Both the position numbers and the translations under genes were made by a program. Source: Lonicera japonica (taxonomy: Eukaryota > Streptophyta > Magnoliopsida > Dipsacales > Caprifoliaceae). Taken from it: a stretch of 64,000 bases of DNA. The notes below the pieces were generated by a model. The model made no database searches and was not told the origin of the DNA. It saw only the letters and a list, made by a program, of their open reading frames with translations. The first letter of the stretch is position 1. Every line of letters starts with the position of its first letter. The stretch spans positions 24,261,901 through 24,325,900 of the forward strand of contig CM038469.1 in NCBI GenBank assembly GCA_021464415.1. The letters are read 5' to 3'. Of the stretch, positions 1-11,466 are shown in pieces.

Positions 1-1104
1 ATTTGTTATCAAACCAAATTTATAGTTTTTTTTCCAAAATCAGATTTAGAGTTCATTAATTATGCTTAAGGATAATAAATTTCTTTAACATAATCATTTT
101 GCTTTCTCATAATATTAATTTATTTTTGCATATACAATTTGTAAACTTTAAAAAAAATCATAAATAAATCAATGCCCTAGAAAAATGAACTTTAAATATT
201 GGTAAATTAAAATTTATTATAGTTTGAAGTTTTTAAAAAACCTGGAGTGAGAGAGAGATGACGTAATGGTGCAAATAAGATGTGAATATGCACTACTATT
301 ACTTGAGATATTCTTTAATAGATAATCTACATGTTAAATAATATGGGGATGCTAAAAGTATAAAAAAAAACTATACTTTCTAATTAAAAAAAATAGGAAT
401 ATATAACAATATTGGAGATGTTATTTTATAAATAATTTACATGTTAAATAATCTGGGACATATCATAGATACATAAAGACTCTAATTTATAAATAAATAT
501 TTAATGGCTATAGAGATACAATTAGAATTTTTATAGGTTTTAAACTCTTTAACATAGTTAATTAACTAAATACCTATAATTTACAAATAAATATTTAATG
601 GCTATAGCGATATAATTAGAATTTTTATAGGTTTTAAACCCTTTAATATAGTTAATTAACTAAATACCTATTATTATAATCAATATTACCAACATACCAT
701 AATAATCCTGAGACATTTGATCAAAAGATAAACATCCACATTAAATCTGAGCCATCAATTGAGAACATAAAACATAAAGAGTCTTACTATTTTAGGACTA
801 CCCTGATTTATTAATATATATATATATATATAAACGTGTTTTTATAGAGTTTGATATGGGTCATACCCAACTTGAGGATGGTTTCACTAAGAATCTCCCA
901 CTTTTTTGGCTGGACCTCCACCCATTCCCTTCACAACCAGCCTTTTCAAATATGCTGTGTTTCTTTAGTTTTAGGTGGTGATAAATGCAATCTTTTTTTT
1001 ATTAACACCCTTTATATCTTACATCTTCATTTTTAATTTTTTTATCACAAATACTCCACTACACCATCCCCTAACTTAATAAACATAATTAAGTGGTAAT
1101 ATAT
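1..1104. other. AT-rich intergenic sequence, no gene seen
   Basis: This stretch is AT-rich, with homopolymer A and T runs and a short TA microsatellite near 814-832. The only open frame (851-1036) is short, has no recognisable domain and is not supported. A 94-bp tandem duplication inside it is listed separately. I see no RNA gene or transposon boundary here. Confidence 0.6.
484..671. repeat. 94-bp tandem duplication
   Basis: Two adjacent copies of a 94-bp AT-rich unit (484-577 and 578-671) differ at only a few positions. Both contain TTTAATGGCTATAG and GTTAATTAACTAAATACC. It is a local duplication with no coding content. Confidence 0.85.
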
Positions 1105-1105
1105 G

Positions 1106-1448
1106 GTTGTCATTGACTGAGTATCTTCATTGGCACTCGCTCGACATTGAGCATCTGATACTTGAACAATAATTAAGGTCACTACCTATTTCTTAAGATA
1201 TACTTGTCCAATTTATGGTGAGTGAATGTTGTAATACTTGGCCGTCATTAGGTGAGTATTTTCATTGACTCATGCTTGACATTGAAAATCTTGTACTTGA
1301 ACAATAACTAAGGCCATTGCCCATTTTTTGAGATATAGTCATCCAATTTATAGTGAGTGAATATGGTAACACTCGATCGTCATTGGGTGAATGTCTTCAT
1401 TGGTACTCGCTAGAAATTGAGTATCTAGTACTTAAACAATAACTAATG
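1106..1448. repeat. 135-bp tandem repeat, about 2.5 copies
   Basis: The segment around CTTCATTGGCACTCGC recurs at 1121, 1256 and 1391, an exact spacing of 135 bp. The words TGAGTATCT, ACTTGAACAATAA and TTTATGGTGAGTGAAT repeat in the same order in each unit. Units have diverged by point changes. No protein is encoded. Related words (CATCAAGTGAGTAT) recur near 3190-3360. Confidence 0.85.
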
Positions 1449-1514
1449 CCAAAAAAACACAAAGATTAGAGTTACGTCTTGTAATGACACACGACTTGAA
1501 ATAATAATAATAAT

Positions 1515-3027
1515 TGTTGACCTAAAGGTATTAATCTTATTTTGATAATAACAATAAATTAATCATGTGTAATTTAACTTGTCTCTTGATATAAGTTTAT
1601 AGTTCTCTTACTTGGAATATCAAGAATAACATGATTGCTCAAAGTAAGCATGACAAGGATTATTGAAATATTATCCGATTAAGTCAACAATGCATTGGAC
1701 AAGACAAGGAAGATCAACCTCATACAATGTAATTCATGGAGGTTATGATCAAGGATCATATGCAAAAGCTTCATGACAAAAGGTGCAAGTGAAAATCAAA
1801 TTGAAAAAACAAATCGAAGCATTCAAAGACTCGATTATTCGGTGATTGAGTGAGTGCTTAGGATTAATGTAAAGTTTCTTAATTAATTATTTATATAGCT
1901 CAAACATGTTCATACATCATTCATAGATTGATCAAAATCAAGTTTAAATCAAAATTCTTTCAAAACATCATTCTTGCAAAAAACGGTTTTGAAATACAGT
2001 CATATTAAATTCAAATGATCATATTTTGAGTTTTTCCGTAAATAGGTGTCTTAGGAACTTATTTTTGAGGTCCCGAAGCATTATAATTAATTTTGGAGCT
2101 TGTATGCAAAAGTATAAAAAATTGGATTTTTGGCCTTATGGCTTGATGGACAGCAGGGTCCATCAGTTGACTGTTGGCTTGTGCTCAGTTGACTAAGGCC
2201 CACTCAGTTGACTGATGAGCTGTCCTCAATCGACTGATGGCCCAGAATATAGTCGTTAGAAATATGACTTTTTGCCATTTTTGTGCCAAACTACTACCAA
2301 ACCTCATAAACGGCTATATCACTTTTGGGACTATATATACACTATCTAAAACACATTTTGGCTAGCTTGATCACTTATACAAACTCATATTTCATCTATC
2401 TTCATTATTCAAAGATTCAAGCTTTAGAATTGATCATAATTATTCATCTTTAAGCTATCCATTTGATCAATCAAGATAACTCTAGTGTGAAATTCAAATT
2501 GTATTTATCAAACACTTGAGAGTTGTTATTCATTGGTGTGAATCACCAAACAATTTGTATTAAATTATGAGAGGTAAATCTCATAGGATAACAAGAAGGT
2601 TAATTCTTGTTTAGTGATTGTTATAGGTAAATCTCACAAGTTAGCACGAGTGATTCTTGTGAGAGTATTGTGGTAGAGCAATACTTGTAAGAGTGTGTAA
2701 GGACAATACACTTGTAGAGGTTTATTTTTCACCCGGAAGAAAAACGGTTTTAGTGAAAATTCTCGGAGGACTAACCGAGCAGGACGCATGGTCTAATAAA
2801 CCGAATCGTGTGGACAAAACGTCTTGATCTTTATTTGGTTTAATCTTTCTAACTCAAGCTCTTTATTTAGTTGTTATATTTATTGATTGCTTGGTTGAAT
2901 TGCTTATTTTCCTTGATATATTTGTTTAGCTAGTTAAATTGCTTAAACATTTTCGAAAAGTTTTTAATTCTGCATTTAATTTCTAAAACCTTATTCACCC
3001 CCCTCTAGGGTTGATTTCCGACCAACA
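1515..3027 (+). mobile_element. Solo LTR, probably Ty1/copia
   Basis: The segment begins TGTTGACC and ends GACCAACA, giving the TGTTG/CAACA inverted ends of an LTR. Flanking 5-mers are ATAAT (1510-1514) and CTAAT (3028-3032), a target duplication with one mismatch. A TATA box lies at 2332-2339, and the end carries the CACCCCCCTCTAGGG word common near the 3' ends of plant copia LTRs. No primer site, polypurine tract or second LTR follows, so this is a solo LTR of about 1.5 kb. Assignment to copia rests on end sequence only. Confidence 0.75.
2163..2339 (+). promoter_or_regulatory. LTR promoter with near-palindromic array and TATA box
   Basis: Four copies of a TCAGTTGACTGA-like word (arms TCAGT and ACTGA around a 2-bp centre) lie at about 2163, 2185, 2204 and 2226. 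The best copy is 2204-2215. A TATATATA box follows at 2332-2339. The array sits about 90-170 bp upstream of the TATA box, where LTR enhancers usually lie. Function is inferred from position only. Confidence 0.5.
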
Positions 3028-3190
3028 CTAATAATAATAAAAAAAACACTATAGATGGTAATTTCTTCATTAACTTCAAAAACGTTATGTGATAGTTACA
3101 TCTTTAAAAAAAAATTACATGAGAGTTACATCCTCACAAGAATTACATAAAAGTTAAGCTTTACAAAAAATTACATGAGAAATACTCTTC

Positions 3191-3270
3191 TGACATCAAG
3201 TGAGTATGTTAACAGATCGATACTCGCTTGACATCAAGTGGATATCTATTAACATACTCTCTTGATGTCA
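3191..3270. repeat. Inverted repeat, 22-bp arms
   Basis: 3191-3212 and 3249-3270 are reverse complements at 21 of 22 positions, separated by 36 bp. The motif TGACATCAAG recurs several times between 3190 and 3360. The structure could form a hairpin. No transposon ends are visible. Confidence 0.7.
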
Positions 3271-3599
3271 AGTGAGTGACTGTTAAACTATTTTTTACAT
3301 CCATACTCTCTTGACATGAACCGAGTGTGAAGAGCTGCAACTCAGTTGACATGAAGTGAGTGAATCAATTGTAACACTATGTGTTTATTTTAATGTTAAT
3401 TATGTTGTTTTAAGTAAATACCGTGCAAAATTTATATTTTTGTTGAAAATCTTATATCCATAATTTAGAGAAAAGCTCCTCCCAAAAATTGTAGATCTTT
3501 GAATTACCTTTTTAGGGAGATAAAGATCATCTCAATCAGAGTTTCGAGCAAGAAGTTATAGCCAAAACAAGAACAGGATAGCAGGGCAGAAAATTTGAC

Positions 3600-3775
3600 T
3601 GCGGACCGGTATGAAGGTTTTGGCATACCAGTCCGGCGTTTAAGTTTTGGGGAAAAATTTGGCCGCGGAAGGGTATTCAGTTTTTGGCATACCGGTCCGG
3701 CGTATAAAAATTGGGAAAAATTTAAACTACGGACCGATACTCCATTTTCAGCATACCGGTCTATCATCTAGAACA
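3600..3775. repeat. ACCGGT-centred repeat array within a solo LTR
   Basis: Three units with a period of 63-65 bp start at about 3601, 3664 and 3729. Each pairs GCGGACCGGTAT (or a variant) with GCATACCGGTCC (or a variant) in inverted orientation. A related pair flanks the Cassandra insertion in the LTR at 57096-60863. This is probably the enhancer part of the LTR, which is an inference from position. Confidence 0.6.
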
Positions 3776-4238
3776 GTGCACCGACTTAACTTGTTTTAAG
3801 TGCGTTTTATCCATATTTTTCACTCATTTTTCGACCAAAAGCACCCATCTACCACCTTAGGGAGTTCTAGAGAGTTTTAGAGAGAGAGCAAGAGATTTTC
3901 ATCTATTCCTCATCCTTAATCTGAGATAAAGCTCCAAACCATCCGAATCATCCACTTATTCACTATTCATTGTCATCCTCGTTGGGATTTCTTCGGAGAA
4001 GGCTTGAATCTTCATCCTTTCTTCTTCCTTCACGCTAATAACTCGAGGTAAGGGTTTTCTTGCTTTTAAAATTTAATAATTTGCTTTTATTTCTCAATAT
4101 TGGTCACGTTCGACTTGTGTTTGTTTGTGTAACTGAATATCAGTGAGATTATGATATTTTTGGTGATTTATAAAGCTATGAAAACATGATTTGAGACAAA
4201 ATATGCCATCCACACTTGCTTTAAAGTGTTATTCGAAC

Positions 4239-5812
4239 TGTAGACACCCCGATCCGTGACCCCCGCAAGAACCCTAACGACCTCCGAGAACTACTATTTT
4301 GGGTCCGGGACCCACCCGAGGACCCGGTACTACACTAGGAGGGTTTGTCGCCCGACAAACTTGTTTTTTAGAGAGATTGTCGCACGACATATCACATTGT
4401 CGCGCGACAATCCCTGATATGTCGCGCGACAATTCCACTATGTCGCACGACATTCCCCCTCTGCACCAGACCAACCACTTTCTGACACATCAATCTGTCA
4501 GAACCATCACTTCAGCCGTTTGTCGCGCGACATTCCCGTATGTCGCGCGACATATCACAATGTCGCGCGACATTCTCCTTTTTTAAGGAAATGTCGCGCG
4601 ACAATCTCTCCCGAGCAGTATAAATAGGCCAACACCCCCAAGGGTTCAAGGGCGGCAATTAGAATCCGAGAATTTGGTGCTTTAGATCTGATTTTTGTCA
4701 AGCATTTTTTTTACTATTATCTTATTTCTGAAGAATTCTCGAATCTATTTCAACACTCGACGTGTTCCGTTTCTGGAATCGATTTCTCGGAAATATCTGA
4801 AGAAAGAGAAGATTACTATCGCCAGAGATCCCTCTGCCGTATTATATTTTCTTTCTTATTATTATTCTCGTCGGGAAGGTAAAGAAAGTCCCTTCTAGTA
4901 TTAAGATTAGATATCTGTGTACTTGTTTTACTTCTGTTATTCTGTCCACGTTTTATTTGAATAAACTTATTGTCAAGTTACCAATAGTCTACCGTTTTCA
5001 AAACAAAAGACCCTGATAAAACTACTTTCAAAACCAGAAGAGTAAGTACATTATCGTCCGGATAAACCCTGTTTTCAAACCCCGGACCGATAAAGAATTA
5101 TCTAGGAATTAAAATCCACATATCCTGTCTTTTTCATAGACTGCGACGTGTCTGATAAACTCTCCTCAAAGAGTTCAAATTCCATATTGAATTAGTCCCG
5201 ACATAAAGATCCGAACCTTTTTCAAAATAATCACAACTCGAGAAAACCGTCATTATCTGAGGAAATAATACGGAATACTCTTTCAAAAATAAAAGGTTTT
5301 TGTCATGTGTCATTTACATCTTTTAAATATAAAAACATCGGATCTCGGAACACAAAGGTTTTCATCCCTTTCCCCGTTTTCCCAAATTAGGGTTTTTTTT
5401 TTATTTATTTTAGAAAGTAGTAGACTGTCGGTAAAAGCATCCAAGTTTTTCAACATAGAATAAACTTATAAGACCACTAGAGACCGAAAGGGCGGAATGG
5501 GTGCTTAACACCTTCCCAAACCGTAATATAGTTTCCGAACCCTATAAGAATCCCGGTTTCGCAGACAAACGTGTAAAGAAAGGCTTGTCTATAGTCTTTC
5601 CTCTTACACGACCTCTTTTGTCCGTTTTCTCGTAAAACGTACTGGCGACTCTGAATGAACCCCCTTGCATCTAGAAATAGAACGTAGGGACACTTGATAT
5701 GAATCAACGAAAACGCTCCAGCAAATGGAACGACGGAATCAGTTCCGACGTCCCATGACCCCCACCACCAACGGGGACGAGACCCGGGGGGTCGCATTTG
5801 CGGATTCTCACA
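4239..5812 (+). repeat. 5' LTR of the Ogre-type element
   Basis: The LTR runs from TGTAGACACCCC to GGATTCTCACA. It holds nine palindromes upstream of a TATA box (4619-4626) and a candidate poly(A) signal AATAAA near 4961. By eye it differs from the 3' LTR by 3 substitutions and 10 one-base indels, most in homopolymers. Open frames inside it also occur in the 3' LTR and have no domain. Confidence 0.95.
4343..4626 (+). promoter_or_regulatory. LTR promoter: nine TGTCGCGCGACA-type palindromes plus TATA
   Basis: Palindromes with core TGTCGCGCGACA (or TGTCGCACGACA) start at 4378, 4398, 4420, 4441, 4521, 4541, 4561 and 4592. A longer variant, GTTTGTCGCCCGACAAAC, starts at 4343. The TATA box TATAAATA is at 4619-4626, 15 bp past the last palindrome. 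The same block recurs in the 3' LTR (20921-21203). The arrangement suggests a binding array for a dimeric protein. That role is inferred. Confidence 0.75.
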
Positions 5813-5813
5813 G

Positions 5814-5831
5814 TGGCGACTCTGCTGGGGA
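5814..5831 (+). other. Primer-binding site, tRNA-Arg type
   Basis: TGGCGACTCTGCTGGGGA lies 1 bp after the 5' LTR end. It is complementary to the CCA-terminated 3' end of a plant tRNA-Arg, as I recall that tRNA. tRNA-Arg priming is typical of Ogre elements. Confidence 0.85.
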
Positions 5832-6545
5832 GACCATTAGAAAACTAGACTCTTATATGTGGACCTTTGTTTATCTGTTGAAAACTTGCTTTTACTACTT
5901 TCCCTACTCATGTTAATTGATTGAGAAGAAACCTTTTTCTAAAAAAATGGGAGTTTTTCGAAAAGACGTAATAAAGATAATGATATTTGTGAAACCAACC
6001 TTTCGAACTTTACACGCACTATCACAAATCATGCATTGGTTCTACGAGTGTGAATTTACCCCCAAACCCTCGGAAGTATTATAAGTGAGTAGGGAGTTGG
6101 CTTGCTTGGGCCAACATAAACCGAAAGCATTTACTTCCACTCTCCTTGGCCAAGTACGCCCCCGAGGTATATCGAGTGACGAGAACACTCACGTACCCGG
6201 GAAGTATATCAAAAGATTCTTGCACGTACCCGCCCTTGGGGTATATCGCAAGGTCTTGCCAAAAAGGAGGGAGCCTGAAGCCTTAACCGTTCGAACACCT
6301 GCGCTGCATCTAAGATTGAGTCAGTTAAAACACTTGTCATACAGCTGTAGGGGATGTACCACCTTACGGCTTACTTTACCACACCTATTTTTCGAGGTTT
6401 TCTCTCGACCATTTTTAGTGTTTCTTTTGGCAAAAATCGAGTCGCATCATAGTCTCCCTTCATCTTCGCCACGTGGTTTCGTCTACAACCATAAAGCGAC
6501 GTCAGTCTGGAAGGTTGGGCCGGTCGAGATCATACCGGAAGACTA
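5832..6545 (+). other. Untranslated leader between primer site and gag
   Basis: This is the 5' untranslated region of the element. A frame at 6085-6546 is open for 153 codons but shows no domain or low-complexity bias. Ogre elements do carry an extra ORF before gag, so it cannot be excluded. A GTACCCG...GTATATC word recurs about three times between 6145 and 6250. Confidence 0.5.
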
Positions 6546-8305
6546 GTGAGACCAAGCATACCTGAAATGGCCGATGGACGAGAGAATCAGGAGACAAATC
6601 AGAGCCTAGCCGAGGCGTCTACAGTTCAACCGACTTTAGCCGAGATGCACCGTTTGTTGATGACCGTCAGCATGAATTTGGCAAGCCTCACAAGTGAGCA
6701 ACAGAACACCCGGATTCGAATGGAAGAGTTGTCAGCCGAACGGACCGCACCACCCGGGTTTGAGCAACTACCACCGAATCGAGATCCGAATCAAGGGCAA
6801 TCTTCACAAGTACTTCCCCCAATCCAAGGAACCAATCCACCCCAAACGGGCCCCAACATGGCCGGTCCCGTTCAAACCGACCCAACAATCAGAACCAATG
6901 GGCCCCGGATTCAGGCCCCACATACCAACAACAAGAGCCACCCATCGTCTGGCCACAACCTCAGCAAGGCCTCGATCCCCAATATCAACCATGGCCACAA
7001 GTCCCCGCAAGACCTATTCCACCAGCCCCAATAGCCCCTCCCAATGAGTACCCAGACATCAACCGACTCCGGGCAGTATACGCAGAATCGATGATAGCCC
7101 GGGAACAGCCCGATGAGGTGTCAAGAGAGAACGAAGAAATGAAGAAATTGAAAGAGCAGATGAAGGTTCTGCAAAGAGGTGTTTCTCTGATGAAAGGGGC
7201 AGACGAGATCACAGACATGAACGCCTTTTCCCTCTACCCAGAAGCCAGACTACCTCAAGGATTTAAGCTCCCCTCTATCACCAAATTCACTGGTACTACA
7301 CCCCCCAAAACCCATCTCCAATCCTACATCAGATCCATGCAAGTGTCCGGCTGTGGAGAGCCGGAGCTGGCTCAGGCTTTTCACATGACTCTCACGGGGT
7401 CAGCCCTGAGATGGTTCTTCGACCTAGAGAAACACCACACGAAAACTTGGGGGGATATCGTCAAAGAATTCATGACTAAGTACGGGTCCAACGAGAATTT
7501 GGAAATTACCCGTAAACACCTGGAAATGGCCAAGCAAGGCGAGAAAGAAAGCTTCAGCGACTTTGTCACCCGCTGGAGGGAAATGGCATCCCAAATGTCC
7601 AAACGGCCCGACGAAGAAGAGCAGTTAGAAATCATACAGAAGAATTTTACTCCAGCTGTATTGAACTGCATGGGAAAGCATGTATTCCCACACTTCAGAG
7701 CCCTGTTGAGTATGGGGTCACAGGTAGAGGAAGAATTGGCCAGAAAGGCGGACACGGATACCAAGAAGGCCTCTTACACTGGAAGAAAGAAGGCCACTCC
7801 AGCCGTAAACCAACTAAGCTCGTACCCATATCAACAAAACCCATTTCAGCAGTCACCGCAAGTCCCCCCAATGAGTTGGCCTACGCAGGGAGACTCTTCA
7901 AACACCGAGGTCAAGAAAAGGAGAAATTTCTGCACCCTCCCCACTACTCTGGTCAAAAGCCTGGAACTACTCCAAAAAGCCGGACTAGTCACCCCACTCA
8001 ACCCACGCCCTCCACCAAATCCTATTCCCAACACTTGGAGAATGAATGAGAACTGTGCGTACCATCAGGCGGCAGGCCATGACACGGAACGTTGTTTAGC
8101 TCTCCGCCATCGTATCCAGGACCTCATTGAAGCCGGAACCATCCCCGCACCCGGCGGGCCCAATGTTACCAACAACCCCCTCCCCAATCATGCTCCACCT
8201 GCAGGAATTAACGCCTTAATCACTGATGAAGGCTTTGATCCCGTAGGACTCATTCGGGACGATTCAGCCTATAAGGCACCCGTTATGCTATCGGCAAAAG
8301 CATAA
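6546..8305 (+). pseudogene. gag: gag of the Ogre-type element, one frame break
   Basis: Gag forms the particle and packages the RNA. The N-terminal frame (6546-7034) begins MRPSIPEMADG and is Pro/Gln-rich. The frame then shifts into 7091-8305 (404 aa) without a large gap. That part has a retrotransposon gag core at about residues 75-150, with the RWFFDLE and FMTKYGS words seen in Tat gags. Near residue 322 is the zinc-knuckle-like CAYHQAAGHDTERC (C-x2-H-x4-H-x4-C), a variant spacing typical of this lineage. The first frame ends in a repeat-rich Pro/Asn tract where a one-base change may cause the break. Identity is clear. Intactness is doubtful. Confidence 0.85.
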
Positions 8306-8341
8306 GTTGCCCCAGGCCTCAACCCAATAATTGACCAATGG

Positions 8342-9357
8342 ATGGCCAAGATGAACTTCCTACCTGGGCAGGGCTTAGGAAAGACAAATCAGGGGATCTC
8401 GCAACCACTCACCATCAAAACCAATCCTGGGAAAGCTGGGATAGGATGGACCCAGGACAAGAAAAAACAACCATGGAAACCCCGCCCCCCTCATAAGGAG
8501 ACAATCTGTATGACAGAAACCTCCCCCGGGACTTTTAGTTGGTCGGCAGAGCCAGAGTCGTCAGAAACTTCAGAGGGATCAGACCCAACATCCCTTTGGA
8601 TACAACAGATTACCCGCTCAGGAAAGGTATACCAGCCACCACCGATGGATGCCGAAAAATCACCGCCTCCAAAAGAAGTAGGAGAAGACCGAGTACTGGA
8701 ACAGTTGAAGAAAACCCAGGCACACATCACCATTTGGGGCCTCTTGGTTGCCTCCAAACCTCACAGGACCGCTTTCATTAAACTCCTGGATGAGGCTGTC
8801 ATATCGCCGGACTCCACGCCCGAACAACTGCCAAACATGATCGGGTCACTCACAGTCCAAAGAAGTCTGTCATTTTCAGATGAAGACTTGTCTCCGTTGG
8901 GGAGAAAACACAGCCTGGCTCTCCATATCACCGTCCGAACCGAGGGAAGATCTTGCCACAAGTTCTCATCGACAATGGGTCGACCATAAATGTCTGCCCC
9001 CTAAAGACTGCCAGATGCTTGGGTATCTCAGATTCAGAGCTCTCACCATCCGCTGTAACCGTCAGGGCCTATGATAATACCAGGAGGGCCGTTCTGGGGT
9101 CTCTGAAACTTGATCTCATGGTTGGTCCCGGAAGCTTCCCGGCCGACTTTCAAATCATAGACATTCCTTCCAGTTTTAACCTACTGTTGGGAAGAGCATG
9201 GCTACACGACATAGGAGCACTCCCCTCCTCCTTGCACCAAAAGATCAAGATACCGTTTGAAGGGAACATAATTACCATCCAAGGAGATCCTGAAAGGACC
9301 TTGGCGGATATGGAGTTACCAGTTTTGGGAATCGGGAGCCAGAGCATACAGTTATGA
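8342..9357 (+). pseudogene. pol: G-patch and aspartic protease region of pol
   Basis: The frame 8342-8989 begins MAKMNFLPGQGLGKTNQG, a G-patch-like motif, and continues through an acidic Ser/Glu-rich linker. The frame then shifts to 8953-9357, which carries the protease. Its active site is VLIDNGSTINVCP (DNGS in place of DTG or DSG, the usual Tat form), and the distal FNLLLGRAWLHDIGA hydrophobic segment completes the fold. The protease would cut Gag and Pol in the particle. The 37-bp overlap between frames implies a one-base shift or a programmed frameshift, which sequence alone cannot separate. Confidence 0.8.
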
Positions 9358-9378
9358 GGCTTTTCTTACGAGCCTCAA

Positions 9379-9981
9379 GTGCAAACTCTTAGCACCCAGA
9401 CAATCAGGTATCTTCCCCCTGACAATATCCCCGGTCTCAGCACCAAGATTACAAATATGTTGAGAATGATGAAATACTTGCCTGGAGCCGGTCTGGGAAT
9501 GGGACAACCAGGACTACTTCAAGCATTGGAACCAGTAGCAAGGTACGAGAGGGAAGGTTTGGGCTACCAACACACTGAAGAGGACGATCAACAAAAAAGG
9601 GGTCGAGGGCATCAGTATCCGAGTTTCAGCTCTCTGAACGGGTTCTTTGTCAAAGAAGGAGAGGACTTCCCCTTTTGCGGCTTCCAGGTGCCTTGGAGAA
9701 ACAGCGACGGAGAGAACCTTCCTGGGTGGGAAATCTTCTATAAAGAGGACCTATATATCAAAGAAAACACCGTACATAGCTTCGCTACCAAGTTGACAAT
9801 CGGGCCGAAGGAAGAAAGTGAAGACATGAAAGGCGAAGAGGAAGAAATGATCGGAGATCTCTTCGACATCATGGCTCTGGGAGATGATGAGCCAGGAGAC
9901 GACCCTGTACACTTGATATACGCTGATCCAGACTACCAAGGGGAAAGGGAAAAAGAGCGAAATTGTAAGGGTGAGAGATAA
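9379..9981 (+). CDS. pol: Second G-patch region between protease and RT
   Basis: A 200-aa open frame. Residues about 28-70 read LRMMKYLPGAGLGMGQPG and then EREGLGYQ, a second G-patch-like segment. G-patch domains in retroviruses bind RNA or assist RT. The C-terminal half is strongly acidic with runs of Glu. It lies in the normal spacer between protease and RT of Tat elements and is followed by a short frame (9971-10189) with no known domain. It is probably part of one polyprotein. The translation start shown is only the first Met of the frame. Confidence 0.65.
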   Translation: MQTLSTQTIRYLPPDNIPGLSTKITNMLRMMKYLPGAGLGMGQPGLLQALEPVARYEREGLGYQHTEEDDQQKRGRGHQYPSFSSLNGFFVKEGEDFPFCGFQVPWRNSDGENLPGWEIFYKEDLYIKENTVHSFATKLTIGPKEESEDMKGEEEEMIGDLFDIMALGDDEPGDDPVHLIYADPDYQGEREKERNCKGER

Positions 9982-10185
9982 GAGTGAGGGTAAGGATAGG
10001 AAGGAGTCACTCCTAAATGAACTTTTTAAACTTGTACCTGTAAATACTAGTATCAATAAAGAAGAGTCTATTTTGCGTTATCCTGTTATTTTTAATTCTG
10101 TAATTGCTTATATGGAATTGGAAAGAATGAACGAACACCCTGAACGGGAGAGCAACGTATACAAAGCGAGGAAGGAGACACTCTT

Positions 10186-11445
10186 GTGATTAATCTCGGA
10201 ATAGAGGAGGAAAGAAAAGAGGTCCGCATTGGGGCAAGCCTAAGTGGGACAGAGAGAGAAGAATTCACACAAACTCTGAAAGAGTATGTGGATGTCTTCG
10301 CCTGGTCTTATGCGGATATGCCAGGTTCTTTGAACAGTAAGATAGTCATGCACGAAATACACACCAATCCAGAACTTAGGCCCGTCAAACAGAAGCTGAG
10401 GAAACTTACGCCAGAATTGGTCCTTGAAAGTGAAAGAAGAAGTAATGAAACAACTGAGTGTGGGATTCTTACGGGTGATCGAGTACCCTTCGTGGTTAGC
10501 CAACATCGTGCCTGTTCCAAAAGCTAATGGGAAAGTCCGCATGTGTGTGGATTACCGGGATCTCAATAAAGCTTGTCCAAAGGACGATTTTCCATTGCCC
10601 AACATCGATTTGATAGTAGATAATACTGCCAACCACGCCCTGAAGTCATTTGTGGATGGTTTTTCCGGATATAACCAGATCAAGATGCACCCGGATCACC
10701 AGGAGAAAACAGCATTTATCACACCGTGGGGAACATACTGCTACACCGTTATGCCGTTTGGGCTGAAGAACGCCGGGGGCAACATATCAGAGGGCAGCTA
10801 CGGCTATCTTTCACGACATGATTCACAAAGAAGTAGAGTGTGTATGTAGACGACATGATAATCAAGTCAAAAGAGAGGGGAAGGCCACGTACCAGCCTTG
10901 CGAGCCTTCTTTGATCGGCTCCGCCAGTATCAGATGAGACTCAATCCGCAGAAATGTGTGTTCGGGGTAACCAAAGGAAAACTCCTGGGATATGTCGTCA
11001 GTAAGAAAGGAATCGAGGTGGACCCCGCTAAAGTTCAAGCTATCCAAGGACATGCCCGAGCCTCGTACCGAGAGAGAAATCCGGGGTTTTTTGGGTAATC
11101 TGCAGTACATCAGTAGGTTTATCTCTCAGCTCACTCAAAAGTGCGAACCCATCTTCAAACTCCTGAGGAAGTCTTCAACAGGAGAATGGAACGATCAATG
11201 CCAGGAGGCTTTTGACAAAATCAAAGATTACCTCTCCAAGCCCCCAGTGTTACCCCGCCTCAGACCGGACTACCACTAATATGTACCTAACCGTCACTGA
11301 TTCAGCCGCGGGAGCAATGCTAGCCCAACACCTCACCGATACCCGGAAGGAGCAGGCCATCTATTTCCTCAGCAAAAAGCTATCCTCATTTGAGATAAAC
11401 TACACACCATTGGAAAAATCGCGTGTACCGCTCTCGTCTGGGTAA
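10186..11445 (+). pseudogene. pol: Reverse transcriptase and first RNase H of pol
   Basis: Several overlapping frames together give a full Ty3-type RT. 10186-10527 has the lead-in VFAWSYADMPG. 10424-10849 has PSWLANIVPVPKANGKVRM, CVDYRDLNKACPKDDFPL, SGYNQIKM and PFGLKNAG. The YVDD catalytic box is intact at 10843-10854 but in another frame. 10898-11098 and 10992-11279 continue through the thumb (REIRGFLGNLQYISRF), and 11212-11445 starts RNase H (YFLSKKLSSFEINYTPLEK). At least four one-base shifts separate the parts, one at the G-run near 10772. Identity is certain. It is not translatable as read. Confidence 0.9.
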
Positions 11446-11466
11446 CACAAGAAACTACGGCACTAC

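Noticed and set aside
851..1036. 61-codon + frame
   Set aside because: No domain, AT-rich setting and no neighbouring signals.
5477..5797. 106-codon minus frame, repeated at 22049-22369
   Set aside because: It is duplicated because it lies in both LTRs, with no domain and no promoter.
6085..6546. 153-codon frame before gag
   Set aside because: No domain or composition typical of a gene. It overlaps the leader. Ogre elements can have an ORF here, so it is kept only as a note.
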